Below are positions 42,456-51,098 of a stretch of 56,104 bases of DNA, one piece after another (positions within the stretch are counted from its first letter, which is position 1; every line of letters starts with the position of its first letter). The DNA is from an uncultured Pseudomonadota bacterium. Its GTDB lineage: Bacteria > Pseudomonadota > Alphaproteobacteria > RF32 > CAG-239. The notes below the pieces were generated by a model, which saw only the letters and a list, made by a program, of their open reading frames with translations, searched no databases and was not told the DNA's origin. A program made the position numbers and the translations under genes. The stretch is taken from NCBI GenBank assembly GCA_949286215.1, contig CASDYX010000015.1:1-56104 (forward strand). The letters run 5' to 3'.

Positions 42456-43244
42456 TTACATAAAATTCAAACCATATTGAAACAACAAAACCACTACCGG
42501 TGCAGAGAAAATCATACCGTCAATTCGGTCAAAAATTCCGCCATGTCCGGGAATCAAATCACTAGAATCTTTCAAGCCTAAGTACCGTTTAATAGCAGAT
42601 TCGATTAAATCACCGGTTTGTTCAATCACACCAATCAAAGCGCCCAACAAACCAAACGCCAAACAAGCTTGTCCGCCACTGATGATATAAGCATATACAA
42701 CACTGACAATCACAGCGAAAAGCATACCACCGCCTAAACCGGCCCAAGTTTTATTCGGGCTGATTTTAGGAGCCAATTTAGGTCCTTTCAGAGAGCAACC
42801 GACCAAATATCCGCCGACATCGACACTCCAAATTACCAAAACAAACCATAAAGTGGTCGGGACACCGACACAGTTAAACAACCAAACAATAGCCCCTAAA
42901 CCCAAAGTAATATAGGGCACTCCCAAAGTAAGCAATTTTCTGTGTTCTTCATTGCGCGCTTTATACCAAACCAAAGCTGCCGCACCGCACATTACCCACA
43001 AAATAGCAAAAGCATTATTCAAAAGTGCAGCCACCGCCAAAGATGTCATATAGCTTAAAGCATAAACCGAATTATTTTGATTGGGAATCATTTTAGCCCA
43101 TTCCCAAGAGAGCAGCGCACCGCTCACCAACACCAAAATATTCACAAACGGGCTACCCAATAAAACCGCCCCCAAAACAACGGGAGCCAAAATCAAAGAC
43201 GTAACGATTCGTTTCATAACAGCAACAGTTTTAGACTTTTCCAT
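42456..43244 (-). CDS. cdsA: Phosphatidate cytidylyltransferase
   Basis: 262 residues from the ATG at 43244, preceded by GGGAGAGAAG. A longer open frame runs through uppS and is not used. There are about seven hydrophobic helices. The C-terminal CdsA signature (YLGLKDSSDLIPGHGGIFDR, about 222-241) is intact, and PNKTWAGLGGGMLFAVIV is also typical. It makes CDP-diacylglycerol from phosphatidate and CTP at the inner membrane. It overlaps the uppS end by 14 nt, so translation is coupled. Confidence 0.95.
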   Translation of the reverse strand: MEKSKTVAVMKRIVTSLILAPVVLGAVLLGSPFVNILVLVSGALLSWEWAKMIPNQNNSVYALSYMTSLAVAALLNNAFAILWVMCGAAALVWYKARNEEHRKLLTLGVPYITLGLGAIVWLFNCVGVPTTLWFVLVIWSVDVGGYLVGCSLKGPKLAPKISPNKTWAGLGGGMLFAVIVSVVYAYIISGGQACLAFGLLGALIGVIEQTGDLIESAIKRYLGLKDSSDLIPGHGGIFDRIDGMIFSAPVVVLLFQYGLNFM

Positions 43245-43941
43245 ATCTTCTCTCCCGAGTTTTATAGTCTTTAATAATAGCGGCCAGCTCATCTTTATTA
43301 AAATCCGGCCACAAGGTTTTTGTAAAATAGAGTTCCGTATAAGCCAATTGCCAGAGCAAATAATTGCTGATACGTTGCTCCCCACTGGTCCGAATGAGTA
43401 AATCCGGATCAGGAATGGATTTTGTATAGAGCATATCAGAAAACATTTTTATATCAATATCATCGACTGATATATCACCTTTTTTTACCAAAGTTGCTGT
43501 TTTCTTCACGGCGTTCACAATTTCTTGTCTGGAGCCATAGCTCAAAGCGATGCAAAGTGTTAGACCATCATTTTGAGCCGTATCAATTTCCAACTTGCGC
43601 ATTGCTGCCACAATATCTGCGGCTAACATTTCGCTTTCACCGATAAATTTGATACGCACGTTATTTTTTTGCAACTCTTGCAAATCAGATTTGAGATATT
43701 GCCGTAACAGGCCCATCAGAGTATCAACTTCATCTTGACTTCTTTGCCAATTTTCGGTTGAAAAAGCATAAAGCGTCAAAAACTTAACGCCGGCCTCACC
43801 TGCTGCACGCACAATTTCTTTAACGACTTCAGCACCTTTTTTGTGCCCCATGGAGCGAGGCAACCCTCTCTTGGTTGCCCAACGTCCGTTACCATCCATG
43901 ATGATTGCAATATGCTCTAAACTGTTTTCTTCTTTAGTCAA
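43231..43941 (-). CDS. uppS: Undecaprenyl diphosphate synthase (cis-prenyltransferase)
   Basis: 236 residues. Conserved regions include HIAIIMDGNGRWATKRGLPR (about 10-29, catalytic Asp in MDGNGRW), GAEVVKEIVRAAGEAGVKFL, LYAFSTENWQRS and DLLIRTSGEQRISNYLLWQL near the C-terminus. It makes the C55 carrier for peptidoglycan and O-antigen. It belongs to the pyrH-frr-uppS-cdsA-rseP-bamA run, following frr by 54 nt and overlapping cdsA. Confidence 0.96.
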   Translation of the reverse strand: MTKEENSLEHIAIIMDGNGRWATKRGLPRSMGHKKGAEVVKEIVRAAGEAGVKFLTLYAFSTENWQRSQDEVDTLMGLLRQYLKSDLQELQKNNVRIKFIGESEMLAADIVAAMRKLEIDTAQNDGLTLCIALSYGSRQEIVNAVKKTATLVKKGDISVDDIDIKMFSDMLYTKSIPDPDLLIRTSGEQRISNYLLWQLAYTELYFTKTLWPDFNKDELAAIIKDYKTRERRYGKV

Positions 43942-43995
43942 AACAAAAAACCTTAAATTACTTGATAGTTATTCTTCTCACAGACAAATACACAA

Positions 43996-44559
43996 CTAAA
44001 CTTGCATAATATCTTTTTCTTTTGTTTCGAGCATCTCCTCAATTTTTTTAATTGAGTCGTCTGTCAATTTTTGGATTTCATTTTCATATCTTTTTTCATC
44101 ATCTTCCGAAATCAGATTATCTTTTTTGAGTTTTTTAACTTCATCCAAAGCATCGCGACGAATATTACGAATAGCCACTTTATTTTGTTCGGCATATTTT
44201 CCGGCAATTTTCACCAGTTCTTTTCTTCTTTCCTCACTCAACGGCGGAATAGGAATACGAATAAGCTGACCATCAGATGCCGGATTAAGTCCCAAATCAG
44301 ATTCTCTTAAAGCCTTATCAACGGCTTTAGCCAAAGAACGATCCCAAACACTAACCGACAAAGTTCTGGCATCAGGCACACTGATTGTACCGACCTGAGA
44401 CAACGGTGTCATTGAGCCATATGCTTCAACCATAATACCATCAAGCAAGCTCACATGAGCTCTTCCGGCACGCAAACCGCCAAAATCACCTCTTAAGGTC
44501 TCAATCGTTTTATCCATTCTGTTTTTGCTGTCATTTTTGATTTGATTAAAATCAGCCAT
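43996..44559 (-). CDS. frr: Ribosome recycling factor
   Basis: 187 residues from the ATG at 44559 (MADFNQIKNDSKNRMDKTIE), with AGAGG at the pyrH end as its ribosome-binding site. The three-helix bundle and the hinge region (GGLRAGRAHVSLLDGIMVEA, PLSQVGTISVPDARTLSVSV) are typical, as is the end region VKKLKKDNLISEDDEKRYEN. It splits post-termination ribosomes with EF-G. The stop of pyrH lies 1 nt before this start, so the two are coupled. Confidence 0.96.
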   Translation of the reverse strand: MADFNQIKNDSKNRMDKTIETLRGDFGGLRAGRAHVSLLDGIMVEAYGSMTPLSQVGTISVPDARTLSVSVWDRSLAKAVDKALRESDLGLNPASDGQLIRIPIPPLSEERRKELVKIAGKYAEQNKVAIRNIRRDALDEVKKLKKDNLISEDDEKRYENEIQKLTDDSIKKIEEMLETKEKDIMQV

Positions 44560-44560
44560 A

Positions 44561-45280
44561 CTATACCTCTTTTTTAATGATTGTAAAATTGCCTTTTCCC
44601 GAAACGGCATCAGCTAAAGCCTGTTCACCGCTTTGAGCAAAGACGATAATTGGAATATTATTTTCTCGAGCCAAGGCCACTGCTGTCGTATCCATAACTT
44701 TCAGCTGTTTTGCAATAACCTCATCATAAGAAATAGCACTAAAGCGCTGAGCTTTGGGATTTGTTTTTGGGTCGGCATCATAAACCCCATCGACTTGCGT
44801 TGCTTTGAGTAAAGCATCACATTGCATTTCAGAAGCTCTCAAAGCCGCACCTGTATCGGTTGTAAAATAAGGATTACCTGTTCCACCGGCAAAGATAATG
44901 ATGCGATTCTTTTCCAAATGTCTCAGAGCTCTGCGATAAACATAGTTTTCACAGACATCTGGAATATGAATTCCTGACAATACTCTGACCTCGCACCCCA
45001 AACTTTCCAAAGCATTTTGCAAAGATAAAGCATTCATCACGGTTGCCAACATGCCGATTTGGTCAGCCACGGTACGGTTCATACCATTCACGGCTTCTTT
45101 AGCACCGCGAAAAATATTTCCGCCTCCAACCACCAAGCAGACCTGAACACCGCTGTCTTTTACATTTTTGATTTGTTTTGCCAAACGCATAATTACCTCG
45201 GCCGACATACCGAAGTTTTTATCTCCCATCAATCCTTCGCCTGAGAGTTTGAGCAAAATGCGTTTATAAATTGGTTTCAT
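44561..45280 (-). CDS. pyrH: UMP kinase
   Basis: 239 residues, normal for bacterial PyrH of the amino acid kinase fold. KRILLKLSGEGLMGDKNFGM opens the protein. VCLVVGGGNIFRGAKEAVNG (about 48-67), GGTGNPYFTTDTGAALRASE and KVMDTTAVALARENNIPIIV are hallmark stretches. It phosphorylates UMP to UDP. It heads the pyrH-frr-uppS-cdsA-rseP-bamA-lpxD-fabZ run, which has no clear terminator inside. About 200 bases of divergent promoter region separate it from plsY. AAGG precedes the start. Confidence 0.96.
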   Translation of the reverse strand: MKPIYKRILLKLSGEGLMGDKNFGMSAEVIMRLAKQIKNVKDSGVQVCLVVGGGNIFRGAKEAVNGMNRTVADQIGMLATVMNALSLQNALESLGCEVRVLSGIHIPDVCENYVYRRALRHLEKNRIIIFAGGTGNPYFTTDTGAALRASEMQCDALLKATQVDGVYDADPKTNPKAQRFSAISYDEVIAKQLKVMDTTAVALARENNIPIIVFAQSGEQALADAVSGKGNFTIIKKEV

Positions 45281-45478
45281 AATTTTTATAACCTTCTCGA
45301 GTAGTTTTTTTCATATTAACTATTTTTATCGTCTTGTCATCTATAAATTTCAGCTTTTATGCAGAAAAGACGCTTTTATCTTATTCTTCCATGCACATGA
45401 TATAAAAATATAGTTGAAAAAAGGTTACGATACGTTTAACAATAAGTGCAGTTTTAACAATTATATAGGCAAGAAACT

Positions 45479-46120
45479 ATGAGTATTCCTTCAATTTTTT
45501 TGATTTGTGCAATCAGTGGATATTTATTGGGCTCAATTCCTTTTGGTTTGGTCTTAACCCGCATGGCCGGATTAGGCGACATCCGCAAAATCGGCTCCGG
45601 CAACATCGGTGCCACCAATGTTTTAAGAACCGGCCGTAAAGATTTAGCTCTTTTAACGGTGATATTAGATGCATCCAAAGCCGGTATTGCCGCATTTCTT
45701 GCCGCAAGTTTTGCCCCGAGTGCTGACTGCATTCTCTTTGGCAACATGACTCAGATTAACATTGTCGCCGGATTAATTGCCGGCTCATGCGGAGTCATCG
45801 GACACAACTTCCCTATTTGGCTCAAATTCAAAGGCGGCAAAGGCGTGGCTTCAACATTTGGTTTTATTTTAGCCACCTCTCCGCAAATTGCCTTGTTAGC
45901 ATTAGGAACTTGGCTGGTCTGCGCTTTCATCACCCGCTATTCTTCTTTGTCAGCCATTATTGCCGCTGTTGCCACTCCGTTTTATGCATTCTTCTTGGTT
46001 GAACCGACTTACACAATTTTTTATTCTGTAATTGCCTTGTTGGTTTTGGTTCGCCACCGTGGCAACATCATCCGTTTAATTAAAGGTCAAGAAAGCAAAA
46101 TCAGCTTCAAAAAGAAATAA
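45479..46120 (+). CDS. plsY: Glycerol-3-phosphate acyltransferase PlsY
   Basis: 213 residues with five to six membrane helices. The three PlsY motifs are seen: GSIPFGLVLTRMAGLGDIRK with GSGNIGATNVLRTG (about 18-51), GHNFPIWLKFKGGKGVAS (about 105-122), and the late loop after FYAFFLVEPT. It transfers acyl groups from acyl-phosphate to glycerol-3-phosphate, the first phospholipid step. AGGCAAG precedes the ATG. It is 6 nt from dprA on the same strand, an arrangement seen in several alphaproteobacteria. Confidence 0.95.
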   Translation: MSIPSIFLICAISGYLLGSIPFGLVLTRMAGLGDIRKIGSGNIGATNVLRTGRKDLALLTVILDASKAGIAAFLAASFAPSADCILFGNMTQINIVAGLIAGSCGVIGHNFPIWLKFKGGKGVASTFGFILATSPQIALLALGTWLVCAFITRYSSLSAIIAAVATPFYAFFLVEPTYTIFYSVIALLVLVRHRGNIIRLIKGQESKISFKKK

Positions 46121-46126
46121 CGTCTA

Positions 46127-47257
46127 ATGGCAAGTGAGCAAGAGATAATAGATTTTATTCGACTGATAAACACAGAAAACATCGGTCCGATAACTTTCTA
46201 CAAACTTTTACAGAAATTCAAGAGCGTATCAAACACACTTAAATATTTGCCGCAACGTTTCACACCTTATCCGAGCTCACTTGCACAAAGAGAGCTTGAG
46301 TTGGCTCATAAGTTAGGAATACATATTTTAACTTTTGCAGACGATGCTTACCCGCAAAGATTACGTCATATTGCCGATGCACCGCCGATTCTCTATGTCA
46401 AAGGAAACCAAGAGTGCCTCAATCCCGAAAAATCTTTCGCTATTGCCGGCGCCCGCAATGCCTCTCTTCCGGGACGAAAACTCGCCTCCCAAATTGCCTT
46501 TGATTTAACCAATGCCGGCGTTATGGTTGTTTCAGGATTAGCCAGAGGCATTGATACTTCGGCACACAAAGGCGCACTTTATGCCAACAATCAATTAGGT
46601 TCGACAATTGCCGTATTAGGAACAGGTGTTGATGTTATCTATCCCAAAGAAAACACTCCCACCTATGAACAAATAGCCGCCCAAGGAGCTATTGTATCTG
46701 AGTTTCCTTTGGGAACACAGCCTAACGCCACTAATTTTCCGAGACGCAATCGTATAATTTCGGGTTTAAGTGACGGAACTTTGATTATTGAGGCCACTTT
46801 GCACTCCGGCTCACTCATCACGGCCGGTTTTGCGCTTGAGCAAGGACGTGAGGTTTATGCCGTACCGGGCTCTCCCAACGATGCCCGCTCCCATGGACCT
46901 AACAAATTAATAAAAGAAGGCGCCACCTTAATTGAAACCGCACAAGACATCTTAGAAACTCTGACCTCGCACGATTTTAAACGAGCAACACCTAAAGTCA
47001 AACAAGGGGATTTATTTGCCAAGCCTCTTGACAAAGAGGCAAAAATTGCAAATATTCCAGACACACAATCCCCGTTGTTGTCTTCACATGAGCAAGCGGA
47101 TATTTTACAGTATTTGACTCCCGAAGGCGTCAGCATTGATGAAATCATCCGTACCTCGGGGCTCGATTCTTCTAGTTTATCGCTCCAATTATTAGAGTTG
47201 GAACTAGACGGCAAGATAGAGTATCTGGCAGGCAACAAAGTCGCATTAATTAAGTAA
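46127..47257 (+). CDS. dprA: DNA-processing protein DprA
   Basis: 376 residues. A short N-terminal SAM-like helical part (about 1-70) is followed by the Rossmann-like DprA core with FAIAGARNASLPGRKLASQI (about 103-122), VSGLARGIDTSAHKGALYAN, IAVLGTGVDVIYPKENTPTY, FPRRNRIISGLSDGTLIIEA and ALEQGREVYAVPGSPNDARS. A C-terminal winged-helix domain follows (about 315-376). DprA loads RecA on incoming single-stranded DNA. With comEC it points to transformation. It lies between plsY and topA in one strand run, a common placing. Confidence 0.96.
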   Translation: MASEQEIIDFIRLINTENIGPITFYKLLQKFKSVSNTLKYLPQRFTPYPSSLAQRELELAHKLGIHILTFADDAYPQRLRHIADAPPILYVKGNQECLNPEKSFAIAGARNASLPGRKLASQIAFDLTNAGVMVVSGLARGIDTSAHKGALYANNQLGSTIAVLGTGVDVIYPKENTPTYEQIAAQGAIVSEFPLGTQPNATNFPRRNRIISGLSDGTLIIEATLHSGSLITAGFALEQGREVYAVPGSPNDARSHGPNKLIKEGATLIETAQDILETLTSHDFKRATPKVKQGDLFAKPLDKEAKIANIPDTQSPLLSSHEQADILQYLTPEGVSIDEIIRTSGLDSSSLSLQLLELELDGKIEYLAGNKVALIK

Positions 47258-47271
47258 ATGGAAGAAAAGTT

Positions 47272-49725
47272 ATGAAATTAGTTATTGTGGAATCTCCGGC
47301 CAAAGCCAAAACAATCAATAAATATCTGGGCAGCGACTACAAAGTTCTGGCAAGCTTCGGTCACATCAGAGATTTGCCGAGTAAAGACGGTTCAGTTAAC
47401 CCTGATGAAGATTTCGCAATGAAGTGGGAGTTAAGCTCCGGAGGCAAAAAACGCCTCAACGATATTATTGCAGCTGTCAAAGATGCCGACACCATCATTC
47501 TCGCATCCGACCCGGATAGAGAAGGAGAAGCAATTGCATGGCATATTTTAGAAGAACTGACCGCTCGCAAAAAAATCAAAGATAAAAAAATCGAGCGCGT
47601 TGTCTTCCACGAAATCACTAAATCAGCCGTCACCGAAGCCATCAAAAACCCCAGACAAATTGATGACAATCTGGTCTCGGCCTATATGGCACGCCGCGCC
47701 CTTGACTATTTGGTAGGATTTACGCTATCCCCTGTTTTGTGGCGCAAACTTCCAGGTTCCAAGTCTGCCGGACGCGTTCAATCAGTTGCCTTGCGTTTGA
47801 TTTGCGACCGCGAAACCGAAATTGAAAAATTCAAAGCCGAAGAATATTGGACGGTCGATGCCGAATTAATCACCAAAACCCAAGCTCTGATAAAAACACA
47901 CCTGATTAATTTGGACGGCAAAAAATTAGAAAAATTTGATTTAAATTCAGAGGCAAAAGCCTTAGAAGCTAAAGCAAAGATTGAAGCACAAGAATTTGCC
48001 ATTTCCAACGTCGAACGCAAAAAGACCAATCGTTATCCGGCTCCTCCGTTCACAACATCAACCTTGCAACAAGAAGCTGCCCGAAAACTGCGTTTCAGTG
48101 CCAAAAAGACCATGCAAATTGCGCAAAAGCTCTATGAAGCCGGTTTCATTACCTATATGCGTACCGATGCGGTCAACTTGTCAAAAGAAGCCATTGAGGC
48201 TTGCCGTGCCGCAATTTTGAAATATTTTGGAGAGGCTTATTTACCGCAAACTGCCAAAGAATACAAAACCAAATCCAAAAACGCGCAAGAAGCACACGAA
48301 GCCATTCGTCCGGCTCACGTCGATGAAACGCCAAAAAAACTGGAAACCAAGCTGGATGCCGATTCTCATAAGCTCTATGAGCTCATCTGGAAAAGAACCG
48401 TCGCTTGCCAAATGAATCCGGCTGTGATGGATAAAGTAACGATTGACGCCACTTCGGCTGACGGACAAATTTTGTTACGCGCCAATGGTCAAGTTATCAA
48501 CTTTGACGGTTTCTTAAAATTATACGTTGAAAGCAAAGATGACAGTGACGATGATGATGAAAATCGCATTCTGCCGAATGTTGAAACAGGAGAAGCCGTA
48601 ACCAAAGGCGAGATTACACCTGAACAACATTTCACCACCCCTCCTCCGCGTTTTACCGAAGCAAGTTTGGTCAAAAAATTGGAAGAATTGGGTATTGGTC
48701 GTCCGTCAACTTATGCTTCGATTATCGCCGTCCTGCAAGAGCGTAAATATGTCCGCGTTGAGAAGTTGCGCTTTATTCCGGAAGACCGAGGTCGTATTGT
48801 TACCGTCTTTTTAGAAAACTTCTTCAAAAAATATGTGGAATATGATTTTACCGCACAATTGGAAGAATATTTGGATGACATTTCCAATGGTGAAATGGAG
48901 TGGAAAAAGCTCTTAGGCGGTTTCTGGACCAAGTTCATCAAAAATATCGATGCCGTCCAACCCTTACAAATCAGTGAGGTCATCGAAAAAATAGATGAAG
49001 TCTTGTCTTATCACCTGTTTCCACCCCGTGAAGACGGTTCAGACCCGCGCATTTGTCCTGAATGCGGCAAAGGAAGACTAAGTATCAAACTTGGCAAATT
49101 TGGTGCCTTTTTGGGTTGCTCAAACTACCCTGAATGCAAATACACCAAACCTTTAACGGATGTCACTGAGGAAATGAGCAACGACACCCCCAAAGCCCCC
49201 AATCCGGAAGATAAGGAAATGGGCGAAATCAACGGCTTAAAAGTATATCTTAAAAAAGGGCCTTATGGTTTTTATGTTCAATTAGGTGAAGACGCAACTG
49301 CTACCACGGAAAAGCCCAAAAGAATTGCCTTGCCCAGAAACTTAAAACCAGAGGAAGTAACCCCTGAACAAGCCCAAATTTTAGCCTCACTTCCCCGCCA
49401 ACTCGGTAACGGAATTGAAGCCAATATCGGCAAGTTCGGTCCCTACCTCAAACAAGGCAATAAGTCAAAATCTTTAACCGGTAACGATACAATTTTCAAC
49501 ATTACGTTAGAACGTGCCGAAGAGATATTAAAGAATGTTGCCGAACGCCCGAGCAGAAAAGTTTTGGGTCAAAATCCTAAAGATAAGGCCGACATTACTG
49601 TTTTGAGCGGTAGATATGGGCCATACATCAAATGTGGCAAAAACAACTACGCTATTCCCAAAGAATTTAAGGATAAAGAATTAACCCTGGAAGACGCCCT
49701 CAAAATTATGTCCGCCAAGAAATAA
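47272..49725 (+). CDS. topA: DNA topoisomerase I
   Basis: 817 residues. The TOPRIM domain opens with VIVESPAKAKTINKYLGSDY and has ASDPDREGEAIAWHILEEL (about 80-98). The strand-cleaving tyrosine lies in YEAGFITYMRTDAVNLS (about 300-316). A zinc-finger unit with four Cys lies at about 599-623 (ICPECGKGRLSIKLGKFGAF, then CSNYPEC). The C-terminus holds three Topoisom_I repeats (GPYGFYVQLGED, FGPYLKQGNK, RYGPYIKCGKN), the alphaproteobacterial type. It relaxes negative supercoils. It ends at a two-way terminator. Confidence 0.97.
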   Translation: MKLVIVESPAKAKTINKYLGSDYKVLASFGHIRDLPSKDGSVNPDEDFAMKWELSSGGKKRLNDIIAAVKDADTIILASDPDREGEAIAWHILEELTARKKIKDKKIERVVFHEITKSAVTEAIKNPRQIDDNLVSAYMARRALDYLVGFTLSPVLWRKLPGSKSAGRVQSVALRLICDRETEIEKFKAEEYWTVDAELITKTQALIKTHLINLDGKKLEKFDLNSEAKALEAKAKIEAQEFAISNVERKKTNRYPAPPFTTSTLQQEAARKLRFSAKKTMQIAQKLYEAGFITYMRTDAVNLSKEAIEACRAAILKYFGEAYLPQTAKEYKTKSKNAQEAHEAIRPAHVDETPKKLETKLDADSHKLYELIWKRTVACQMNPAVMDKVTIDATSADGQILLRANGQVINFDGFLKLYVESKDDSDDDDENRILPNVETGEAVTKGEITPEQHFTTPPPRFTEASLVKKLEELGIGRPSTYASIIAVLQERKYVRVEKLRFIPEDRGRIVTVFLENFFKKYVEYDFTAQLEEYLDDISNGEMEWKKLLGGFWTKFIKNIDAVQPLQISEVIEKIDEVLSYHLFPPREDGSDPRICPECGKGRLSIKLGKFGAFLGCSNYPECKYTKPLTDVTEEMSNDTPKAPNPEDKEMGEINGLKVYLKKGPYGFYVQLGEDATATTEKPKRIALPRNLKPEEVTPEQAQILASLPRQLGNGIEANIGKFGPYLKQGNKSKSLTGNDTIFNITLERAEEILKNVAERPSRKVLGQNPKDKADITVLSGRYGPYIKCGKNNYAIPKEFKDKELTLEDALKIMSAKK

Positions 49726-49726
49726 A

Positions 49727-49762
49727 ACAAAACCCCGAAAGTTCAAACTTCCGGGGTTTTTA
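49727..49762. terminator. Two-way terminator between topA and the DUF2934 gene
   Basis: AAAACCCCGAAAGTT (49729-49743) pairs with AACTTCCGGGGTTTT (49746-49760) with one mismatch. A/T runs flank both sides. Confidence 0.85.
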
Positions 49763-49778
49763 ATTCACTTCAAAAAAG

Positions 49779-50021
49779 TTATTTCAAAATGATTTTGCGC
49801 ATTAATTGTAAACTATCTTTTTTGCGAGTTTTTGTCTTAGCTACAGAATTTAAGAAAGCAGCTTGATACAAAGAAGAAATTTGTTTAGCAGTAGCTAAAG
49901 CATCTCTGTGTTCCAATTGCTCAATTGCAGCATTCCAATCCTGAGTAGAAGTATTGGCCGGGCAACCATTGTTTTTCCAAATATAATAAGCCGTCTCGCG
50001 AATAGTTTTTTCATCAAACAT
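49779..50021 (-). CDS. DUF2934 domain protein, small
   Basis: 80 residues from the ATG at 50021 (MFDEKTIRETAYYIWKNNGC), with AGGAGA 7 nt upstream. Residues about 7-40 match the DUF2934 pattern (IRE.AY.IW...GCP......W..A...L). The tail is basic (VAKTKTRKKDSLQLMRKIIL). The function of DUF2934 is unknown. The adjacent gene (50128-50418) is a paralogue sharing the core YYIWKNNGCPANTS. Each has its own terminator, so they are separate transcripts. The basic tail suggests nucleic-acid contact (inference). Confidence 0.7.
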   Translation of the reverse strand: MFDEKTIRETAYYIWKNNGCPANTSTQDWNAAIEQLEHRDALATAKQISSLYQAAFLNSVAKTKTRKKDSLQLMRKIILK

Positions 50022-50082
50022 CTGACATCTCCTAAAACTTAATAATAAAGCTATATTAATCACAAAAGATTAAATAATTATG

Positions 50083-50111
50083 AAAAAAGGCTCCAAATCC
50101 GGAGCCTTTAG
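50083..50111 (-). terminator. Terminator of the second DUF2934 gene
   Basis: AAAGGCTCC (50086-50094) pairs with GGAGCCTTT (50101-50109). An A-run at the left gives the U-run. It is 17 nt after the stop. Confidence 0.8.
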
Positions 50112-50127
50112 TTTACCAACATACCAA

Positions 50128-50418
50128 CTATTTAGAAGATTTCTTTTTAGCGGTTTTAGAATTGGTTTTAGCAGCTGTTTTTACCGGTGTTTTCTTAACC
50201 AAAGTAGAGGCTTTGCAAGAAGAAGTTTTGGTAGAAGAAACCTTCTTAGCAGCTGAATTCAAAGTAGCCATAGAAGATAGTTGGTTAATAGCTGCATTCC
50301 AATCGCTCAAGCTGGTGTTAGCCGGGCAACCATTGTTTTTCCAAATATAGTAAGCAGCTTCACGAATAGCGTTTTCACTTAAATTTAAAGAAGAGTTTGA
50401 AGAGTTAAAATTTTTCAT
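50128..50418 (-). CDS. DUF2934 domain protein with Lys/Ala/Ser/Thr-rich tail
   Basis: 96 residues. An N-terminal Ser/Asn stretch is followed by the DUF2934 core (AIREAAYYIWKNNGCPANTS, about 16-35, then DWNAAINQL) and, from about residue 57, a low-complexity tail of Lys, Ser, Thr and Ala (KTPVKTAAKTNSKTAKKKSS) like the tails of histone-H1-like proteins. It is a tandem paralogue of the 49779-50021 gene. The domain is of unknown function, and DNA or RNA binding through the tail is only an inference. AAAGGACAAAACG precedes the ATG. Confidence 0.7.
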   Translation of the reverse strand: MKNFNSSNSSLNLSENAIREAAYYIWKNNGCPANTSLSDWNAAINQLSSMATLNSAAKKVSSTKTSSCKASTLVKKTPVKTAAKTNSKTAKKKSSK

Positions 50419-50596
50419 CGTTTTGTCCTTTCATAAATGATTTAATGAATTAATAGCAAAAAGAAGTTAAAAAAAGATTTACAAAAGTAGAAAAAAATAT
50501 TTTTTTACACCCACAACTAAAAAAAATATTACAAAGCGCTTACTATTTGCTTACTGGTTGAATGCATCAAGAAAAACGACATGAATTGAATACAAC

Positions 50597-50622
50597 AAAA
50601 GCCCTGGAAAACCAAGGCTTTT
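50597..50622 (-). terminator. Hairpin terminator at the far end of the tRNA-Phe element
   Basis: AAAAGCCCTGG (50597-50607) pairs with CCAAGGCTTTT (50612-50622), with one G-T pair in the RNA, around AAAA. It would end any transcript that reads through the tRNA-Phe terminator. Confidence 0.75.
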
Positions 50623-50648
50623 AGATGGTGCGAGTTGGGATGGCTAAG

Positions 50649-50676
50649 CAAAAACAATCACGATTGATTGTTTTTG
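50649..50676. repeat. Perfect 12-bp hairpin with CGAT loop
   Basis: Arms 50649-50660 and 50665-50676 are perfectly complementary, and the loop is CGAT at 50661-50664. Its position after the direct tRNA copy matches the hairpin at 11871-11904, although the stem sequence differs. Confidence 0.85.
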
Positions 50677-50828
50677 TCTGCAACATCTTTGAAAATTTAT
50701 TGAACGACGAAACGAAAAGTTTCGGAAGTGAAATTAAGTTTCAAAGCGAGGCCCGTCCCCAAGAGAGCAAGCTCTGCGCCGCTCGATTGACAAGAGCACC
50801 TCAACAACAACAGCTTTCTATAAGGCAC

Positions 50829-50858
50829 AAAAAAACCTCCGTAATCGGAGGTTTTTTT
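50829..50858 (-). terminator. Terminator of tRNA-Phe
   Basis: AAAAAACCTCCG and CGGAGGTTTTTT pair perfectly around TAAT, 3-4 nt after the encoded CCA of tRNA-Phe. Confidence 0.85.
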
Positions 50859-50861
50859 AGA

Positions 50862-50937
<76 letters not shown>

Positions 50938-51044
50938 ATCGTTCAACGAGAGAGTTTATAAAACATATTTTCGGGCTTGTCCAGCTAAAAATTAAATTAT
51001 TCAAAAAAAATTTTTATAAATTTATCATCTTTATAAATCACAAC

Positions 51045-51083
51045 AAAAAAACGCTCCACTTTTCAATGAGATGGAGCGTTTTA
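51045..51083 (-). terminator. Terminator of the hook-type flagellar gene
   Basis: AAAACGCTCCA (51048-51058) pairs with TGGAGCGTTTT (51072-51082). An A-run on the left gives the U-run. It is about 17 nt after the stop. Confidence 0.8.
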
Positions 51084-51098
51084 ACGAGCTTTATTTTT

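Larger units (their letters stand above)
50619..50861 (-). repeat. tRNA-Phe-linked element, same design as the tRNA-Val one
   Basis: TTTTAGATGGTGC at 50619-50631 repeats the tRNA-Phe 3' end and flank (50855-50867), 236 bp apart. The following bases (CGAGTTGGGATGG) fit another tRNA's 3' part better than Phe. Then come a CGAT-loop hairpin (50649-50676), and an inverted repeat CTTTGAAA / TTTCAAAG (50687-50694, 50739-50746) around GAACGACGAAACGAAA (50702-50717). Next is an opposite-strand copy of the tRNA-Phe 3' part (CCCGTCCCC 50752-50760, GAGCACC 50794-50800) split by a 33-nt insertion (50761-50793), then the tRNA terminator. The bases 50419-50596 before it hold only A/T-rich sequence. Confidence 0.65.

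Noticed and set aside
43245..43385. N-terminal extension of CdsA inside uppS
   Set aside because: It overlaps uppS by more than 150 nt; the ATG at 43244 has a strong site and the usual small overlap.
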